Below are positions 48,143 through 56,515 of a DNA stretch of 64,000 nucleotides, in pieces (the first letter of the stretch is position 1; every line of letters starts with the position of its first letter). This stretch comes from Kriegella sp963975415 (GTDB lineage: Bacteria > Bacteroidota > Bacteroidia > Flavobacteriales > Flavobacteriaceae). The notes under the pieces are model-generated. The model saw nothing but the letters and a program-made list of their open reading frames with translations. It did no database searches and was not told where the DNA came from. A program made the translations under genes and the position numbers. The DNA is taken from contig NZ_CAXBGN010000002.1 in the NCBI RefSeq assembly GCF_963975415.1, positions 62,001 to 126,000 on the forward strand, read 5' to 3'.

Positions 48143-49441
48143 ATGAATAAGCTGATTTCTATACTGTGTTCCCTGATTATTATGGGTTGTGCAACCAACA
48201 ATGCGCAACAAACCAAAGCAAAACCTCGTATTCTAATCAGTACCGACATTGGTGGTACAGACCCCGATGATAATCAGTCCATGATTCATTTTTTAATGTA
48301 TAGCGATCAATTTGAAACCGAAGGCTTGGTTTCTTCACCTTCTTATGGTTTTGGTACCAAACAAAATATTCTAGACATGATTGCTTTATATGAAAAAGAT
48401 TATTCAAAGTTGAAAGAGCATAGTGCGCAATTCCCTTTTCCAGATTCCTTACGAGCGATCACCAAACAGGGAAGAAAAGGCGCTGCTCCGTATATCGGTT
48501 ACGGCTCTGCAACGGAAGGTTCCGAATGGATTATTACGTGCGCAAAAAAAGAGAGCGAACAGCCGCTTTGGGTTCTTGTTTGGGGAGGTCTTGAAGATTT
48601 AGCCCAAGCATTACATGATGCTCCCGAAATTCAAAAGAAAATAAAAGTATACTGGATCGGAGGACCAAATAAAAAATGGAGCGCCAACAGTTATGCTTAC
48701 ATTGCCAAAAATTTTCCCAATCTTTGGTTCATAGAGGCGAATGCTTCCTACAGAGGTTTTTTCTCTAACAGTAATGTACCCGACAGTTTGAAAGGCAATA
48801 GGTATTACGACCACTACATAAAGAAGTTAGGATATTTGGGCAATGATTTTAAGAACTATTACAATGGAGATATAAAAATGGGAGATACCCCTTCGCTACT
48901 CTACACCATGAATGGGGACCCGAATAATCCATTAAAAGATAGTTGGGGAGGCAGTTTTGAAAAATTCAGCCATAGTCCAAGATATATTTTTAACCGAAGA
49001 ACAACAGTTGAAGATACCGTTTCGATATATTCGATTATAGAGTACCGTTTCGATGGCCCGAAAATTAGTATCCCTAAAGATTCCACCTGTTTTACAATGA
49101 CGGTACATGCAGGGGTCGGCGAACAAAAATGGCCAGGGTTTTATCTTGGTGAAGGTAAATATGCAATACGATACGCTCCAAAAAAGGCTGAAAATTTAAA
49201 GTACTCAATTACTTCAAAAGTTCCGGGCTTCCCAAAACAAAGTGGTCAACTTGTTGTTAATAATATTTGGCCACGTGAGCAATCAGCGAGTGATTACCAG
49301 TTAGGATCCAATTGGTACACAGACTCCACCAATCCTGAACTATTTGACAACGAATGGCAAGGTGCCCGAACCGTCTTAAAATGGCGCAGTGCTGTTTTGT
49401 TGGATTGGGCCAAACGTTGGTCCTGGTTACAAGGGCCATGA
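48143..49441 (+). CDS. DUF1593 nucleoside hydrolase-fold lipoprotein, copy 2
   Basis: A 432-aa lipoprotein (signal LIIMGCATN) with the same N-terminal fold (ILISTDIGGTDPDDNQSMIHFLMYSD). The C-terminus differs from copy 1: instead of a PKD-like end it has a segment rich in aromatic residues (YQLGSNWYTDSTNPELFDNEWQGARTVLKWR). It is spaced 60 bp from copy 1 and is probably in the same unit. The two copies appear to have split roles. Confidence 0.87.
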   Translation: MNKLISILCSLIIMGCATNNAQQTKAKPRILISTDIGGTDPDDNQSMIHFLMYSDQFETEGLVSSPSYGFGTKQNILDMIALYEKDYSKLKEHSAQFPFPDSLRAITKQGRKGAAPYIGYGSATEGSEWIITCAKKESEQPLWVLVWGGLEDLAQALHDAPEIQKKIKVYWIGGPNKKWSANSYAYIAKNFPNLWFIEANASYRGFFSNSNVPDSLKGNRYYDHYIKKLGYLGNDFKNYYNGDIKMGDTPSLLYTMNGDPNNPLKDSWGGSFEKFSHSPRYIFNRRTTVEDTVSIYSIIEYRFDGPKISIPKDSTCFTMTVHAGVGEQKWPGFYLGEGKYAIRYAPKKAENLKYSITSKVPGFPKQSGQLVVNNIWPREQSASDYQLGSNWYTDSTNPELFDNEWQGARTVLKWRSAVLLDWAKRWSWLQGP

Positions 49442-49639
49442 TAGTTTTATATACTTCCAATGAGGTGTAAACCTTTAATAGTCTAAATAAAGGCGATATA
49501 AAATATCTACAACTAATTGCGGTAAGCCAATGGTTGGCTAAGAATTATTCTTAGTAGATATGATTATAATTATCTTTCTTTTTAAGCTTTACCTTTAATT
49601 GTTCTAAGTTAATTGTCAAATTTTAAAGGCTTCCAAAGC

Positions 49640-50551
49640 TTAATTCAATTTGTAATTTTCCCTGTAAGCAGTGGGGCTTATACCTTCCTTATTTTTAAAT
49701 AGTCTTGAAAAATAAGGCGGATATTCAAAACCTAATTCATAGGCCACTTCTGAAATGGTTTTATTCGGGTTCAACAAGATATTCTTGGCTTCATCGATCA
49801 AGTACAACTGCAAATGTTCGGTTGAAGTTTTGCCTGTTTCCTTTTTAAGCGTATCGCTTAGGTACCGTTGGGAAACCGACAGTTGATTCGCAATTTGCTC
49901 TATGCTAGGAATACCATTTTCCTGTAATTGTCCCGATTCAAAATAGTCTTCAAGATACTTAATAAATTGCTCCAATAAATCATTGGAAAGCTCCTTTCGG
50001 TGCAAAAACTGTCTTTCATAAAATCGATTGGCATATTTTAAGAGCGTGCTAAGTTGCGAAATAATGATGTCTTTGCTGAAGGCATCTTGATTGTTCTGGT
50101 ATTCAATCTCAATATTCTCTACAATCGATTCTATCTGCTTTTCTTCCCTTGGGGAAAGATGCAAGGCTTCGTTAACGGTATAGGAAAAGAATCCATATTT
50201 CTTGATTTGCTGGGCCAACTCCGTCCCTTTTAGAAAATCTTCATGAAAGTTTATCGAAAAACCTTTTTGCTCAAAAACTACGTTCTCATCCCATTGCAAT
50301 ACTTGTCTCGGCGCGATGAAAAACAATGCGCCATTGGTAAAATCATATTTCGTACGGCCGTAATTTAAGTCACCTTTTACAAACTTCTTAAAGCTAATGG
50401 AATAGCAATCGTTCGTAATGGGGGGCGAACTCTCTTTCGGGCATGGCAGAAAACCTTGCCCAATAGCCGAAAACACACTGAGCATGGGGTGCTCAGGGCT
50501 CGGAAGTTCTAGGTAATCTAAGTAAGCCGATAATGTTTTAAAGTGCTGCAT
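49640..50551 (-). CDS. AraC-family transcriptional regulator
   Basis: A 303-aa regulator with a C-terminal AraC helix-turn-helix pair (PSIEQIANQLSVSQRYLSDTLKKETGKTSTEHLQ; KTISEVAYELGFEYPPYFSRLFKNKEGISPTAYRENYK). The N-terminal half is the ligand domain found in AraC proteins that accompany SDR genes. It is the last gene of a minus-strand operon, 1 bp after the membrane-protein gene, so it may control that operon. Confidence 0.92.
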   Translation of the reverse strand: MQHFKTLSAYLDYLELPSPEHPMLSVFSAIGQGFLPCPKESSPPITNDCYSISFKKFVKGDLNYGRTKYDFTNGALFFIAPRQVLQWDENVVFEQKGFSINFHEDFLKGTELAQQIKKYGFFSYTVNEALHLSPREEKQIESIVENIEIEYQNNQDAFSKDIIISQLSTLLKYANRFYERQFLHRKELSNDLLEQFIKYLEDYFESGQLQENGIPSIEQIANQLSVSQRYLSDTLKKETGKTSTEHLQLYLIDEAKNILLNPNKTISEVAYELGFEYPPYFSRLFKNKEGISPTAYRENYKLN

Positions 50552-50552
50552 T

Positions 50553-51065
50553 TTAATTTTTCGATTCGTTTACTACGGATAATAATTGTTTGTGGTAGGT
50601 ATCGATTCTGGCGTGGGCCGTGCCGTCAATCAACAAAATAACCACCAACATGGCGACGGTAGTAATCATGCTTGCTCGCCATATGGGTGTATTGACAAAT
50701 AAAATGACGAGGGCACAGGCTATGATGATTAACGGAATAACAGTAAAAACAATGGTCTTATATTCCTTTAAGGTGCTTTCGGCCCGTTCAATTTCTGATG
50801 CCACAAAAGCCGATGCATCCGTATTGTAAGCCGTTTCAAATTGTGGAATTCTTGATTTGTTGGTAAAAAACAATCCGAGCCCGATGATTGTCAGTAATGC
50901 CCCTGCTACTAAAGTGGGAATGATATAGGCTTTGGCCATATCGGTTTTTCCCAATTGCCAAAACCCCAGGCTTGCGAACATAAATACAACTCCGAAAAGA
51001 ATGAAAAATGGAGTTGAAAAAAGTTCGGCTCTTGCCCAATCGGTGGCTTCTTTTAATATATCCAT
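50553..51065 (-). CDS. Four-helix membrane protein of unknown function
   Basis: A 170-aa hydrophobic protein with about four membrane segments (FFILFGVVFMFASLGFW; AYIIPTLVAGALLTIIGLGLFF; TVIPLIIIACALVILFV; MITTVAMLVVILLI). The family is not recognised. The ATG at 51065 is preferred to an upstream TTG at 51092. It lies 28 bp after the SDR gene and 1 bp before the AraC gene, so it is probably co-transcribed with both. Confidence 0.8.
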   Translation of the reverse strand: MDILKEATDWARAELFSTPFFILFGVVFMFASLGFWQLGKTDMAKAYIIPTLVAGALLTIIGLGLFFTNKSRIPQFETAYNTDASAFVASEIERAESTLKEYKTIVFTVIPLIIIACALVILFVNTPIWRASMITTVAMLVVILLIDGTAHARIDTYHKQLLSVVNESKN

Positions 51066-51093
51066 GTCATTATATTTTATAAGGATTTCCAAA

Positions 51094-52044
51094 TTATATA
51101 TTCCACTTCAAATTAGTGGTTTTTTCCGACACTTCCCACAATCGCTCCATCACGGGCTTATCTTTCGCATGAGGTTCTAATTTGCATTCGCCAACCGGAC
51201 CGGTCCAATAATTTCGGCCTGTAGGACCATAAAAACCACTTTGATCCAAGTCAGGTTCTGTAGCACACATCAATTCAGGATATGCCCCTTTTTCAGCGGA
51301 TTGTACGAATGGAGACCATTTCATCAGTTGCCAAACGAAGCGTGTCATCAAGCCCCCGCTGGTTTTGATCAGCGACGTTCTGGAAGCTCCGGGATGACAG
51401 GCATACGCTTTGACATTGGTCTTGCCGGCCTTTTTCAATCTATCCTGTAGTTCATAGACGGTCATTATCTGTGCTAGTTTGCTTTGGCTATATACACTAT
51501 TGGGACTGTAGTTCTTATCCCAATTCATATCGTCAAACTGTACGGTTTTAATACCTAAGTTATAACCCATACTACCTACTGTTACTATACGTCCGTTAGA
51601 TTCTTCAATTCTTGGGTAGAGCAGTCCTTGTAGTAAAAAGTTACCATAATGGTTCACACCCATTTGGCTTTCAAAACCATCAACGGTGAACGTTTGTTTG
51701 GGCACTTGGGCAATTGCGGCGTTCAACAGCAAGGCATCGATTTGCGGTACTGTTTTGAGAACTTCTTCAGCTGCCTTTCTTACAGAATCTTGCGCTGCCA
51801 AGTCCATCTGTATATTCGACACGTCTATATCATTATCGAGCTCTTGTTTCAGGGCGGTGATGGTGTCTTCCGATTTTTTAGTATTCCGATTAAGCATCAC
51901 CACTTTTGCTCCTTTTGACAGCAATATTCTTGCTGCTTCAAATCCAGTACCGCTCGTGGTACCAGTTATTACGTAGGTTTTACCTTTCAGCGACCCGATT
52001 CGATCGGGGGTCCATCCTTGTTTACCAAATTGAGTTGTATTCAT
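51094..52044 (-). CDS. SDR-family NAD(P)-dependent oxidoreductase
   Basis: A 316-aa short-chain dehydrogenase/reductase. The coenzyme motif TGTTSGTGFEAA is near residue 28, LLLNAAIA near 105 corresponds to the NAAG motif, and the catalytic Tyr-Lys is in YSQSKLAQ near 184. The extended C-terminus resembles the protochlorophyllide reductase/retinol dehydrogenase branch, but there are no photosynthesis genes, so a generic reductase role is more likely. It is the first gene of a three-gene operon with a -7-like element 32 bp upstream. Confidence 0.91.
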   Translation of the reverse strand: MNTTQFGKQGWTPDRIGSLKGKTYVITGTTSGTGFEAARILLSKGAKVVMLNRNTKKSEDTITALKQELDNDIDVSNIQMDLAAQDSVRKAAEEVLKTVPQIDALLLNAAIAQVPKQTFTVDGFESQMGVNHYGNFLLQGLLYPRIEESNGRIVTVGSMGYNLGIKTVQFDDMNWDKNYSPNSVYSQSKLAQIMTVYELQDRLKKAGKTNVKAYACHPGASRTSLIKTSGGLMTRFVWQLMKWSPFVQSAEKGAYPELMCATEPDLDQSGFYGPTGRNYWTGPVGECKLEPHAKDKPVMERLWEVSEKTTNLKWNI

Positions 52045-52075
52045 TATTGCTTATTTTTTGTTTCAAATAATAAGA

Positions 52076-52083
52076 CAAAGGTA
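52076..52083 (-). promoter_or_regulatory. Putative -7 element of the SDR operon
   Basis: The minus strand reads TACCTTTG, an exact TAnnTTTG match, 32 bp upstream of the SDR start codon. No convincing -33 TTG was found. Confidence 0.4.
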
Positions 52084-52315
52084 GGTGTGAGGAGAGCTTA
52101 ACTCCTTATACGGATTTTCGAATCTTGTATACTTTTTGGTTTTCAGAAACTCATCCAGCTGCCGGTTGGTCTTCATAGATATTTTAGAGAATTACCCGTT
52201 CGATTTGGCGGTGTGCTTACATACAGAGAATGCATTTGTTCAATGATACCGATTCAATGTAAACTTTTAGGTGTAAGTCCTGTTTTCAAAAGCCATATTC
52301 TGAGCTTAAACAAAA

Positions 52316-52347
52316 AAGACTTCAAAGAAATTAATCTTTGAAGTCTT
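52316..52347 (-). terminator. Terminator of the disrupted tRNA-Arg gene
   Basis: A 13-bp perfect stem (52316-52328 with 52335-52347) has a 6-nt loop and, on the minus strand, a following T-run (TTTTTTG). It lies just beyond the tRNA 3' end, as expected for a native tRNA terminator on the original chromosome. Confidence 0.8.
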
Positions 52348-52357
52348 GGTTTTCAGG

Positions 52358-52402
52358 TGATCGCGGAAGGATTCGAACCTTCGACCGTCTGCTTAGAAGG
52401 CA
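52358..52402 (-). tRNA. tRNA-Arg(TCT) 3' fragment, left attachment site
   Basis: The minus strand reads an anticodon loop CTTCTAA (anticodon TCT), the 3' anticodon strand GCAGA, a T-arm GAAGG-TTCGAAT-CCTTC and the acceptor 3' strand CGCGATC with discriminator A. The 5' half (acceptor 5' strand, D-arm) is missing. The bases before the loop match the expected stem only in the last three positions, so the break is in the anticodon stem. This is typical of tyrosine-integrase insertion into a tRNA gene, with the intact copy restored at the far end of the element. Confidence 0.85.
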
Positions 52403-52409
52403 ACGGATT

Positions 52410-52492
52410 TATGGTTTTATATGTTTTTAAATATATTTAAAAGTACTGATTATCAATATTTTAAAAATTATATGGATTCATATAAAACCATA
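52410..52492. repeat. 14-bp inverted repeat in the attachment region (candidate integrase arm sites)
   Basis: TATGGTTTTATATG at 52410-52423 and its exact reverse complement at 52479-52492 flank an AT-rich segment between the tRNA fragment and the integrase gene. Paired short repeats beside the core are typical arm-type sites for tyrosine integrases. A copy of the 13-bp core with one mismatch occurs at 63863-63875. Confidence 0.55.
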
Positions 52493-52504
52493 TAATACCC
52501 GATT

Positions 52505-52526
52505 TTGAGTGCAAATTGAGTGCAAA
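52505..52526. repeat. Tandem 11-bp direct repeat upstream of integrase
   Basis: TTGAGTGCAAA is repeated head to tail, ending 19 bp before the integrase start codon. The position suggests an operator or an integrase/excisionase binding pair. Confidence 0.6.
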
Positions 52527-52545
52527 TTTTTTGTATCTTCAATTT

Positions 52546-53760
52546 ATGAAGACCAATATAACCCTCTCAATCGATACAAGACGAAAACGAAAAGATGGTA
52601 TGTGCCCGATTATTTTCAGATTGAGCCATCATCGAAAGACCATTGCTATTTCCACAGGATTTGCCGTTCCGCCAGAATACTGGAATGAAAAGAAGCGTGA
52701 AGTCAAAAGAACGTACAGGGGTGTATCCTCTGTTCCTCGTTTGAACAATATGCTGACCAAAAAGAAAACCGAACTACGGGACGACATTAATTTGTTAGAG
52801 GAAAATAAACAGTTGGAAAGTCTAGGCATAACCGACTTGAAACGCATCCTCACCAAAACGACCAAAAAGATTTCCTTTTTCGAATATACGAAACAGCTCA
52901 TTGATGAAATGGAAGAGGCCCAACGATATGGCAATGCGAGAGCCTATAAAAGTGTTCTTGGCGCGTTAAGGAATTTTCATAGGAAAAAGAGCCTACGGTT
53001 CGAGGAAGTGAATTATGCCTATCTCAAAAAGTTTGAGACCGCTCATTTAAAAAAAGGAAACAGCATAAATGGGTTGTCCACCTATATGCGTACGATCAGG
53101 GCCATTTACAACAAAGCCATTCATCAGGAAATTGTATCGGCAGATAGTTATCCATTCAGAAAGTACAAGATAAAATCGCAACCTACGGCTAAACGGGCAA
53201 TAAGCAAGGATAAAATCAAACGGATTCTTGACTTGGAGTTGGAACCCGACAGCCCATTATTCCATACACGCAACTATTTTCTATGTTCGTATTTGATGAA
53301 CGGTATCTCGTTTATTGATATGGCTTTTTTGAAAGTAGGAAACATTATAGATGGTCGTATTCAGTATCGCAGACAAAAAACTGCAAGACCTTATGACATT
53401 AAAATAACGAATCAGCTCTCCTCCATTCTTGAATACTATCTAAAAGGCAAGGAGAAATCCGATTTCATTTTTCCGATAGTACGGAGGGAAGACCTACAGG
53501 ATCAATATTATGACGTGCAATGGGAAAGAAAACGTTACAACAAACGATTAAAAGAAATTGCCGAACTGTGTGATATTCAAGAAAAACTAACGAGCTACGT
53601 AAGCCGTCATTCAATGGCTACAAACCTTATTCTTAATGACGTACCCATCAATGCCCTCAGTAAAATGCTTGGTCATAGCAAACTGCAAACCACGGAAATC
53701 TACATCAAAAATCTACCGACTCATATCATGGACGAGTATCAAGAGCGGTTGGAAATCTAG
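52546..53760 (+). CDS. Tyrosine recombinase / integrase
   Basis: A 404-aa site-specific integrase of the Bacteroidota type. It has an N-terminal arm-DNA-binding domain (ITLSIDTRRKRKDGMCPIIFRLSHHRKTIAIS), a SAM-like core-binding domain at about 105-205 and a C-terminal catalytic domain. The catalytic domain shows SRHSMATNL, LGHSKLQTTEIYIKN (nucleophile Tyr) and a Lys-containing beta turn near IQYRRQKTARPYDIKIT. The position normally holding the first catalytic Arg reads NG in YLMNGISFIDMAFL, as in some Bacteroidota integrases that lack Arg I. The ATG at 52546 is preferred to a TTG at 52516. It sits directly beside the tRNA-Arg remnant. Confidence 0.93.
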   Translation: MKTNITLSIDTRRKRKDGMCPIIFRLSHHRKTIAISTGFAVPPEYWNEKKREVKRTYRGVSSVPRLNNMLTKKKTELRDDINLLEENKQLESLGITDLKRILTKTTKKISFFEYTKQLIDEMEEAQRYGNARAYKSVLGALRNFHRKKSLRFEEVNYAYLKKFETAHLKKGNSINGLSTYMRTIRAIYNKAIHQEIVSADSYPFRKYKIKSQPTAKRAISKDKIKRILDLELEPDSPLFHTRNYFLCSYLMNGISFIDMAFLKVGNIIDGRIQYRRQKTARPYDIKITNQLSSILEYYLKGKEKSDFIFPIVRREDLQDQYYDVQWERKRYNKRLKEIAELCDIQEKLTSYVSRHSMATNLILNDVPINALSKMLGHSKLQTTEIYIKNLPTHIMDEYQERLEI

Positions 53761-53872
53761 AGCTAATAATTGAAATTCATTTGCGATTTACTACGGAAAT
53801 TGTAGTATTATGCAAATATGGGATGCCTTTTTAAATCTTATGAAAGCCAAATGACTATAATAATTAGTTGAC

Positions 53873-54850
53873 TTACAGTGGTATCAACGCCTTCTTAAAC
53901 TTCAATTTGTCGGCCAAATCATCATTTTCTTCTTCTCGAAGGGTATAAATGATTTCCTCATATTCTTCAATAAAAATATCTATGAGTTTTTTGCCATTGA
54001 TTAGTGTGATGGGCACTTTATATTCATCACTAGCATTTTCAACAGCTTTTTTATGAAAATCACTAAGGGTAATGAAACAACCCTGAAAATCACGTTTCAT
54101 GGCCCCGCGAAAACTAGCTACTTCTTGCCAAGAGATTGCTTTTTTGGAGTAAGCTTTGACTTGTACCTGTAAATTGATTGAAGCCACACCAAAAACGGAT
54201 AAAACACCTTCAAAGTCAATGCCTCCATCGCCTACACCGCCTTGCTTTTCATCAGTTGGTTCAAAACCTATAGAGCGCAGCAAGTAGCTCACTAACATTT
54301 CAAATTCAAAAGCATCTAGTTCTAAAAGCTTCTCCTTGATGATTTTATAAATATTGATATCGGCTCTTTGAACGACCTCATTTTTTGGAACAAGATCGAT
54401 GGCTTGTAAGATCTCACGACCGTTACTAACTCTATATACAGTAAGGCTACTCCTTAGCGTATTTTGTAATGGAACACTTAGTTCATAACGATCAATAGTT
54501 TGGTTGAACCAATTTACCTTTTTGCGCTGACCATATGGGGAGGTGTCATCAGGTTCATAATAATTTTCGCTGATAATTTCACCCACCAAAAGCTGACCAC
54601 TTTTAAAAGGTGTAAGTACGATATCACCAACATTAATTTCATTTATAAAGCGATAAACCTGTCCAGAATTTTGACCTGCCCTCAATGGAACATCTTTTGG
54701 AAACTTTTTAAAGTAATGTTTTTTGATTTCTTCTCTGGCAATGCCCTTCTCCATCAAAAAGTCAAACCAACCAATGCCCACATAGCCGTTATCCTTAAAG
54801 GCCTGTGTATACCTACCGAAGTCTGCTCGTACAACGTAAATGTTTTTCAT
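53873..54850 (-). CDS. Mrr-type restriction endonuclease with N-terminal PUA/EVE-like region
   Basis: A 325-aa predicted modification-dependent nuclease. Residues about 1-145 look like a PUA/EVE-type reader domain (YVVRADFGRYTQAFKDNGYVGIGW; NVGDIVLTPFKSGQLLVGEI; RKKVNW). Residues about 175-300 form an Mrr-cat PD-(D/E)xK fold: FEFEMLVSYLLRSIGFE, GDGGIDFEG at 207-215 with the catalytic Asp, and QVQVKAY at 228-234 with the QxK. The start codon overlaps the SIR2 stop (ATGA), so the two are translationally coupled. It would cut DNA carrying modified bases. The SIR2 pairing is the notable feature; the reader assignment is tentative. Confidence 0.85.
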   Translation of the reverse strand: MKNIYVVRADFGRYTQAFKDNGYVGIGWFDFLMEKGIAREEIKKHYFKKFPKDVPLRAGQNSGQVYRFINEINVGDIVLTPFKSGQLLVGEIISENYYEPDDTSPYGQRKKVNWFNQTIDRYELSVPLQNTLRSSLTVYRVSNGREILQAIDLVPKNEVVQRADINIYKIIKEKLLELDAFEFEMLVSYLLRSIGFEPTDEKQGGVGDGGIDFEGVLSVFGVASINLQVQVKAYSKKAISWQEVASFRGAMKRDFQGCFITLSDFHKKAVENASDEYKVPITLINGKKLIDIFIEEYEEIIYTLREEENDDLADKLKFKKALIPL

Positions 54851-56028
54851 AAAAGTTCAGAAAGATATTTAATATTGGAAATGTTACTTGCTACGTAGGG
54901 ATACTCATTACCCGGATTTTGATTAATTACCTCAAAATCTTCTCTTTTTTGAAGTTCATTATTTATATGCTTATCACCAAAGGAGTAGCCTGATATTAAA
55001 ATATTTTCAGTTTCTGCCACGCACTTTTCAAACCGTTTAAAAAGAACAGAATACATCAAATCATTTTTAATAATTTTAGTTTTATCTGTACCGGTTATGA
55101 ATTTTGGTATTATATCAGAATTAAGGTCTTGCAAAGTTTTTTTAGTTTCAGGATCAACCCTAATGGCAAAATGTTTCTCGCGATAATTTGTAGTTGTGAA
55201 GTAATTGTACTCTCCCGTGGGTTCTAGGTATGGTTTCTCTCCTTTAATATAGTGTTCAAATCGATAGAAATCTAGACTGCCATGTAGTTTGTGAATTCTT
55301 ATAGGTTTATCAAAAGTACCTTTGAAGACTGCAATTGATGTTCCTTCATCTTGATAGTGGATTTCCGAATCTTGCTTGGTAAAACCACGAGAATATTTAG
55401 CTCCATAGGCCTTGCACAAGTTTTCTAAAAGTAAGTCATGGTTCAAGGTAAAAATATCAACCTCTTGGAAACCCCTGATATATGTGAAGAATTGCCCATA
55501 CTCATGCAGCGAAGTGTTGAATTGGGAATCACTGTAACTCAATAAATCAGCAATCAAATAATTTACGATGCCAGAAAGTTTTGAGAGACTTGAATCATTT
55601 TTGAAACTATAGAGGTAAGGTGAAGTATCTCCCTCATATTCTGGTTTGAATTCTCCTATGAATGGATAGTCGTTTAGTAATTCTGACTTAGCATTTTCAT
55701 AGATTTGGCCTTTAATATCCTGACTGAATGATATATCATTGATCCATTGGTAAAAGAGTTCGTAATTATCAAAAGAACCTTTTTCTGATTTGTATTTTTT
55801 TATGGCCTCATTCAAAATATAAGAGTAAACCGTATTATCCGGATCAATTGAACCGTTATGCTTATCCACATCTCTTTTTCCATCCACCCAGGTCCATTCA
55901 CTTGAACCAAATAGCAATAATTTTTTTCTTTGATCTCTATCGAAACGCTCTCTAATATCATTGGCAAGAGGAAGACCTGTGGGCCTTGAAAACCCGGCAC
56001 CCAATATGACCACTAGATTATTTCCCAT
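54847..56028 (-). CDS. SIR2-domain defence protein (predicted NADase)
   Basis: A 393-aa protein with an N-terminal SIR2-like domain. The NAD-binding GAGFS is at residues 10-14, TLNHD at about 194-198 provides the ribose/nicotinamide contacts, and KLHGS at about 247-251 carries the catalytic His. A C-terminal ISGYSFGDKHIN segment completes the fold. Such proteins kill or arrest infected cells by NAD+ depletion. The start at 56028 has an AGGAG Shine-Dalgarno-like sequence 6 bp upstream; a TTG at 56049 is the alternative. It is followed with a 4-bp overlap by the Mrr-type nuclease. Confidence 0.87.
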   Translation of the reverse strand: MGNNLVVILGAGFSRPTGLPLANDIRERFDRDQRKKLLLFGSSEWTWVDGKRDVDKHNGSIDPDNTVYSYILNEAIKKYKSEKGSFDNYELFYQWINDISFSQDIKGQIYENAKSELLNDYPFIGEFKPEYEGDTSPYLYSFKNDSSLSKLSGIVNYLIADLLSYSDSQFNTSLHEYGQFFTYIRGFQEVDIFTLNHDLLLENLCKAYGAKYSRGFTKQDSEIHYQDEGTSIAVFKGTFDKPIRIHKLHGSLDFYRFEHYIKGEKPYLEPTGEYNYFTTTNYREKHFAIRVDPETKKTLQDLNSDIIPKFITGTDKTKIIKNDLMYSVLFKRFEKCVAETENILISGYSFGDKHINNELQKREDFEVINQNPGNEYPYVASNISNIKYLSELL

Positions 56029-56153
56029 AATTGCTCCTTTTATCTGCAACCCAACTTAAATACTCCTTTGCCTTTACTGCCTTAAACCTTTATTCATTAT
56101 ACTAGGTGACAACCAAACTTTTCGATTAGTGTTAAACTTCATTCTTCAGATTT

Positions 56154-56417
56154 TCAGCGAATTTTTTCTGGTATTTTTCCCTTCATCCAGTTGATGGATA
56201 TTTCATCTTCTTCATCTTCAACTTTAAAATGAATTGAATCAGATTCTTGGAACAAATCACCCCTACACTTATATATGGCTCTATAATCCTTAGATTCATG
56301 GTCAATAAATATTACTATTTCATCACCAAGTTTAGCGTTCTCAACTTTAATACGATAAGGGGCATTAGCATCTCTAGTACTCGGCCTTATAGTCCTGTTT
56401 CTAATTATTACACCCAT
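56154..56417 (-). CDS. Small hypothetical protein
   Basis: An 87-aa acidic protein without a signal peptide or recognised family. It begins with a basic stretch (MGVIIRNRTIRPSTRDANAPYR), then alternating beta-like strands (LGDEIVIFID; YRAIYKCRGDL; DSIHFKVEDEEDEISINW). It lies 125 bp before the SIR2 gene and 98 bp after the secreted helical protein gene, on the same strand, so it may be part of the defence transcript. Composition and reading frame look genuine. Confidence 0.55.
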   Translation of the reverse strand: MGVIIRNRTIRPSTRDANAPYRIKVENAKLGDEIVIFIDHESKDYRAIYKCRGDLFQESDSIHFKVEDEEDEISINWMKGKIPEKIR

Positions 56418-56515
56418 ACTATTTATCTCATATATTTAGCCCTCTTTCCAACAACTTAAATCACTCATTCTGTAAACCAACATTTACAACAATAATGCTC
56501 ATTTTCACATCATGT

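Noticed and set aside
51094..52044. Protochlorophyllide reductase
   Set aside because: The fold branch is similar, but no pigment biosynthesis genes are nearby and many non-photosynthetic SDRs share it.
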